A stretch of 60,563 bases of DNA from Candidatus Avidehalobacter gallistercoris (GTDB lineage: Bacteria > Bacillota > Dehalobacteriia > UBA4068 > UBA4997), in contig DVMH01000003.1 in assembly GCA_018715045.1 (NCBI GenBank), positions 1 to 60,563 on the forward strand, written 5' to 3'. A program made the translations under genes and the position numbers. Under the pieces are notes generated by a model, which was not told the origin of the DNA, ran no database searches, and worked only from the letters and a program-made list of their open reading frames with translations. Shown in pieces: positions 58,420 to 60,563 of the stretch; position 1 is the first letter of the stretch, and each line of letters begins with the position of its first letter.

Positions 58420-58499
58420 CTGTATCTCAAAAAGGATTTTGGTGATGCCCGCCGAATAATAATCGCAACGTATGCCGATTTTACGCAGGGAGGGTTGTT

Positions 58500-59558
58500 A
58501 TGCAGGATAAGCGTGCAAAAGAATTTCTCACAAAACTGGCCGCGGGTATTCGTTCCGCTGCCATAGGGGAACGTTCGGTTTTAATTGTGGGATTCTCCGG
58601 CGGGCGTGATTCACTGGCGTTGCTGTCAGGGCTTGCTGAGTTGGCCGGGGCGGGCAAACTGCCTGCATTTACACTGGCCGCGGCGCATTATCATCATAAC
58701 CTGCGCGGGGCGGATGCGGACGGCGACCAACAATTCTGCCGGGCGTGGTGTGCGCGGCGGCAAATACCATTCTATACAGCGCGGTCAGCGCAGCTTGCTC
58801 CTGGTCAGCCGAATCTGGAGCAGCGGGCGCGGGCGGCGCGCTATGCCTGGATGGCAGAACTGCGGCAGCAACTTGTGAACGAAGGTTATGCTCCGGTCTG
58901 GTTGCTGACGGCGCACCATCAGGAGGATCAAGCGGAAACTCTGCTTCTGCACCTTTTGCGCGGCTCCGGCGGAGCAGGGCTTTGCGGTATGCGGGCGGCA
59001 AGCGGTTATCTGCTGCGCCCCCTGCTTGATACGCCGCGGGCGGATATTATGGCCTACCTTACGGCGCGAGGCCTCTGCTGGCGAGAGGACGCCTCCAACC
59101 AAAGTACGGATTATACACGTAACTATGTGCGGCGGGAAGTTATGCCGCGTCTCAAAAAAATCAACCCGCAGATTAACGCTAAACTGGCGCAGACGGCGCA
59201 TATCCAGGCGGCGGTGGAAGATTTACTTGCCGCTGTTACGCATGATAAAATGCGGCGGGCAGAGCAGAGCTCAGGGCAGGTTAAATACCCTTGGGCAGAG
59301 CTGGCGGCAGAGCCTGTTGCGATTCGGCGGCGGCTGGTGCGAGCCATGTGGTGCGCGGTGAAAAAGCAAAATGTTTGCTCGCTGGAATTTGCCCGAGTTG
59401 AGGAAGTTCTGCGCTTGCCGCAAGGCGGAAATTTGCATCTGACAGGCGGAGTGGAGGCAAAGCGCGAGGGTACATTGCTGGTAATGGTCGAACAGCCGTC
59501 GGAAGCGCTTGCCCTGCGGCGAAACAAAAGCCGCAGCGGGCAGAATAAGCAGCGATAA
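58500..59558 (+). CDS. tilS: tRNA(Ile)-lysidine synthase, short form
   Basis: Converts C34 of the AUA-reading isoleucine tRNA to lysidine. The PP-loop is FSGGRDSLALL (about 32-42), followed by 'AAHYHHNLRGADADGDQQFC' and 'LLTAHHQEDQAETLLLHLLR' and the conserved 'LLRPLLDTPRADIMAYL' and WREDASNQSTDYTRNYVR. The protein is 352 residues, about 80-120 shorter than most; the C-terminal TilS_C domain seems to be missing. Since the frame ends cleanly in a stop, I read it as a natural short form. GGGAGGG precedes the start. hpt, which often follows, is absent. Confidence 0.93.
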   Translation: MQDKRAKEFLTKLAAGIRSAAIGERSVLIVGFSGGRDSLALLSGLAELAGAGKLPAFTLAAAHYHHNLRGADADGDQQFCRAWCARRQIPFYTARSAQLAPGQPNLEQRARAARYAWMAELRQQLVNEGYAPVWLLTAHHQEDQAETLLLHLLRGSGGAGLCGMRAASGYLLRPLLDTPRADIMAYLTARGLCWREDASNQSTDYTRNYVRREVMPRLKKINPQINAKLAQTAHIQAAVEDLLAAVTHDKMRRAEQSSGQVKYPWAELAAEPVAIRRRLVRAMWCAVKKQNVCSLEFARVEEVLRLPQGGNLHLTGGVEAKREGTLLVMVEQPSEALALRRNKSRSGQNKQR

Positions 59559-59623
59559 TTTACATATAGTTAAAACTGGCCGTGTAAAATAAGCATATTG
59601 GGTCGAAATTGGCGAAGAATAGT

Positions 59624-59653
59624 TTGCCAAAGTACTATAATGTGTGTTATAAT
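59624..59653 (+). promoter_or_regulatory. ftsH promoter
   Basis: TTGCCA (59624-59629), 18-bp spacer and TATAAT (59648-59653). It lies 70 bp upstream of the TTG start of ftsH. Confidence 0.75.
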
Positions 59654-59723
59654 ATGATATTGCTTAAAGATAATTACCAAATTTTGGTTGCAAATTTTTT
59701 TGGGTAAGGAGTGAAAATTCGAT

Positions 59724-60563
59724 TTGCAAAAGCAATTAAAAAACATTACCATTTTTCTTCTGCTGGTGTTGATGGTGGTGTATCTCTACACGCTTTCTGC
59801 CGATACCGCGGTGCAGGCTAATGAGCTTAGCTATATGGGAGAGTTCCGTCCTATGGTCGTATCGGGCGAGGTGGCCAGTGTGCAGGTGCAGCCACAGGGC
59901 GACGGCACCACTATTTATACCGGCAAATTGCGTGATGGTACGGAATATTATTCTCAAGGGCCGACGGACGATAATATTTCCGCCTTTTTTGAGGAGAATA
60001 ATCTGACCGACGTTGATTATAACGGCGTGCCGGAACCCAGCTTCTGGGCACAGCTGGCGCTGTCATTGCTGCCTGTGCTGCTGATCGGCGCGATGCTGTT
60101 CTTTATGCTCAACCAGGGAAACGGCGGCGGCAAGATAATGCAGTTTGGCAAAAGCCGTGCGCGCCTGCATCTGGATGAACAGAAAAAAATCACGTTCAAG
60201 GACGTGGCTGGCATTGACGAGGTTAAGGAAGAATTGGCCGAGGTGGTCGATTTCCTGAAATCGCCCAAAAAGTATAACCTGCTGGGCGCCAAGATCCCGA
60301 AAGGCGTGTTGTTATACGGCCCTCCCGGCACCGGCAAGACTTTGCTGGCCAAAGCAGTGGCGGGCGAGGCGGGCGTGCCTTTTTTCACCATCAGCGGTTC
60401 TGATTTCGTCGAGATGTTCGTCGGCGTTGGCGCTTCCCGTGTGCGTGATCTGTTCGATTCGGCCAAGAAGCACGCTCCCTGCATTATCTTCATTGACGAG
60501 ATCGATGCGGTTGGCAGACAGCGTGGTTCTGGTGTGGGCGGCGGACATGACGAGCGCGAGCAG
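59724..60563 (+). CDS. ftsH: ATP-dependent zinc metalloprotease FtsH, N-terminal part
   Basis: Membrane AAA+ protease; the right edge cuts it after 280 codons. The first helix (about 6-24, [17 protein letters not shown]), an extracytoplasmic domain with '[20 protein letters not shown]', the second helix (about 112-130), the AAA start '[16 protein letters not shown]', Walker A GPPGTGKT and Walker [16 protein letters not shown] are present. The zinc protease domain lies beyond the window. The start is TTG 59724 after AAGGAG; an in-frame stop at 59712 excludes upstream starts. Confidence 0.96.
   Translation, partial: MQKQLKNITIFLLLVLMVVYLYTLSADTAVQANELSYMGEFRPMVVSGEVASVQVQPQGDGTTIYTGKLRDGTEYYSQGPTDDNISAFFEENNLTDVDYNGVPEPSFWAQLALSLLPVLLIGAMLFFMLNQGNGGGKIMQFGKSRARLHLDEQKKITFKDVAGIDEVKEELAEVVDFLKSPKKYNLLGAKIPKGVLLYGPPGTGKTLLAKAVAGEAGVPFFTISGSDFVEMFVGVGASRVRDLFDSAKKHAPCIIFIDEIDAVGRQRGSGVGGGHDEREQ

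Overview
This window is chromosomal DNA from a member of the Bacillota (Firmicutes), most likely an anaerobe from a spore-forming lineage. The gene order uvrB-uvrA-uvrC-rapZ-yvcK-whiA, a gap-pgk-tpiA-gpmI-eno glycolytic run, sepF-yggT-ileS, walJ-htrA-rlmH and tilS-ftsH is typical of the phylum. SpoIIR, a YlmC/YmxH-type PRC-barrel protein and a GerM-domain lipoprotein point to endospore ancestry. The only ribonucleotide reductase here is the oxygen-sensitive class III type (NrdD/NrdG). I cannot place it to family. Clostridia or Negativicutes are both plausible.

Layout: 1-1.5 kb holds two AT-rich exported proteins on the minus strand (one cut by the left edge). 1.8-12.7 kb is uvrABC, interrupted by an AT-rich insert with a minus-strand membrane protein, followed by rapZ-yvcK-whiA. 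12.7-19.5 kb is the glycolytic operon plus trmO. 19.5-24.5 kb has a Mn-type (yybP-ykoY) riboswitch with a TerC transporter, a cysteine desulfurase, a small membrane protein, spoIIR, ylmC and nrdR, facing a minus-strand nrdD-small ORF-nrdG operon. 27-32.7 kb is yggS-sepF-yggT-ileS-pyrB. 32.9-34 kb has a minus-strand XRE regulator and a Cu/Zn superoxide dismutase-like gene. 34-39.1 kb is mtnN and the FMN-riboswitch-controlled ribDEBAH operon ending in a HAD phosphatase. 39.1-46.6 kb has gyrA, gyrB, panB and rsmA on the minus strand, with crcB on the plus strand. 46.6-60.5 kb runs mainly plus: yfbR, gerM, proC, degV, nifS/nifZ-thiI, rnr-smpB-ssrA, walJ-htrA-rlmH, tilS and the start of ftsH.

Most of the window is ordinary core genome. 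The points most worth a second look are: a 52-codon ORF between nrdD and nrdG that looks like a detached class III glycyl-radical tail; a pair of NrdR-like boxes placed 31 bp apart over the nrdD promoter; a nearly identical 70-bp promoter-bearing repeat in front of both uvrB and uvrA, with a possible gene remnant beside the second copy; three direct repeats exactly 30 bp apart upstream of the XRE gene; a GyrB with an unusual acidic N-terminal extension; and a HAD phosphatase translationally coupled to ribH that could supply the riboflavin pathway's missing dephosphorylation step.

Start codons were set by Shine-Dalgarno position. Several genes use GTG (uvrC, yggS, gyrB, crcB, rlmH) or TTG (rapZ, ribD, ftsH). 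No tRNA, rRNA, CRISPR array, insertion sequence or prophage was seen.
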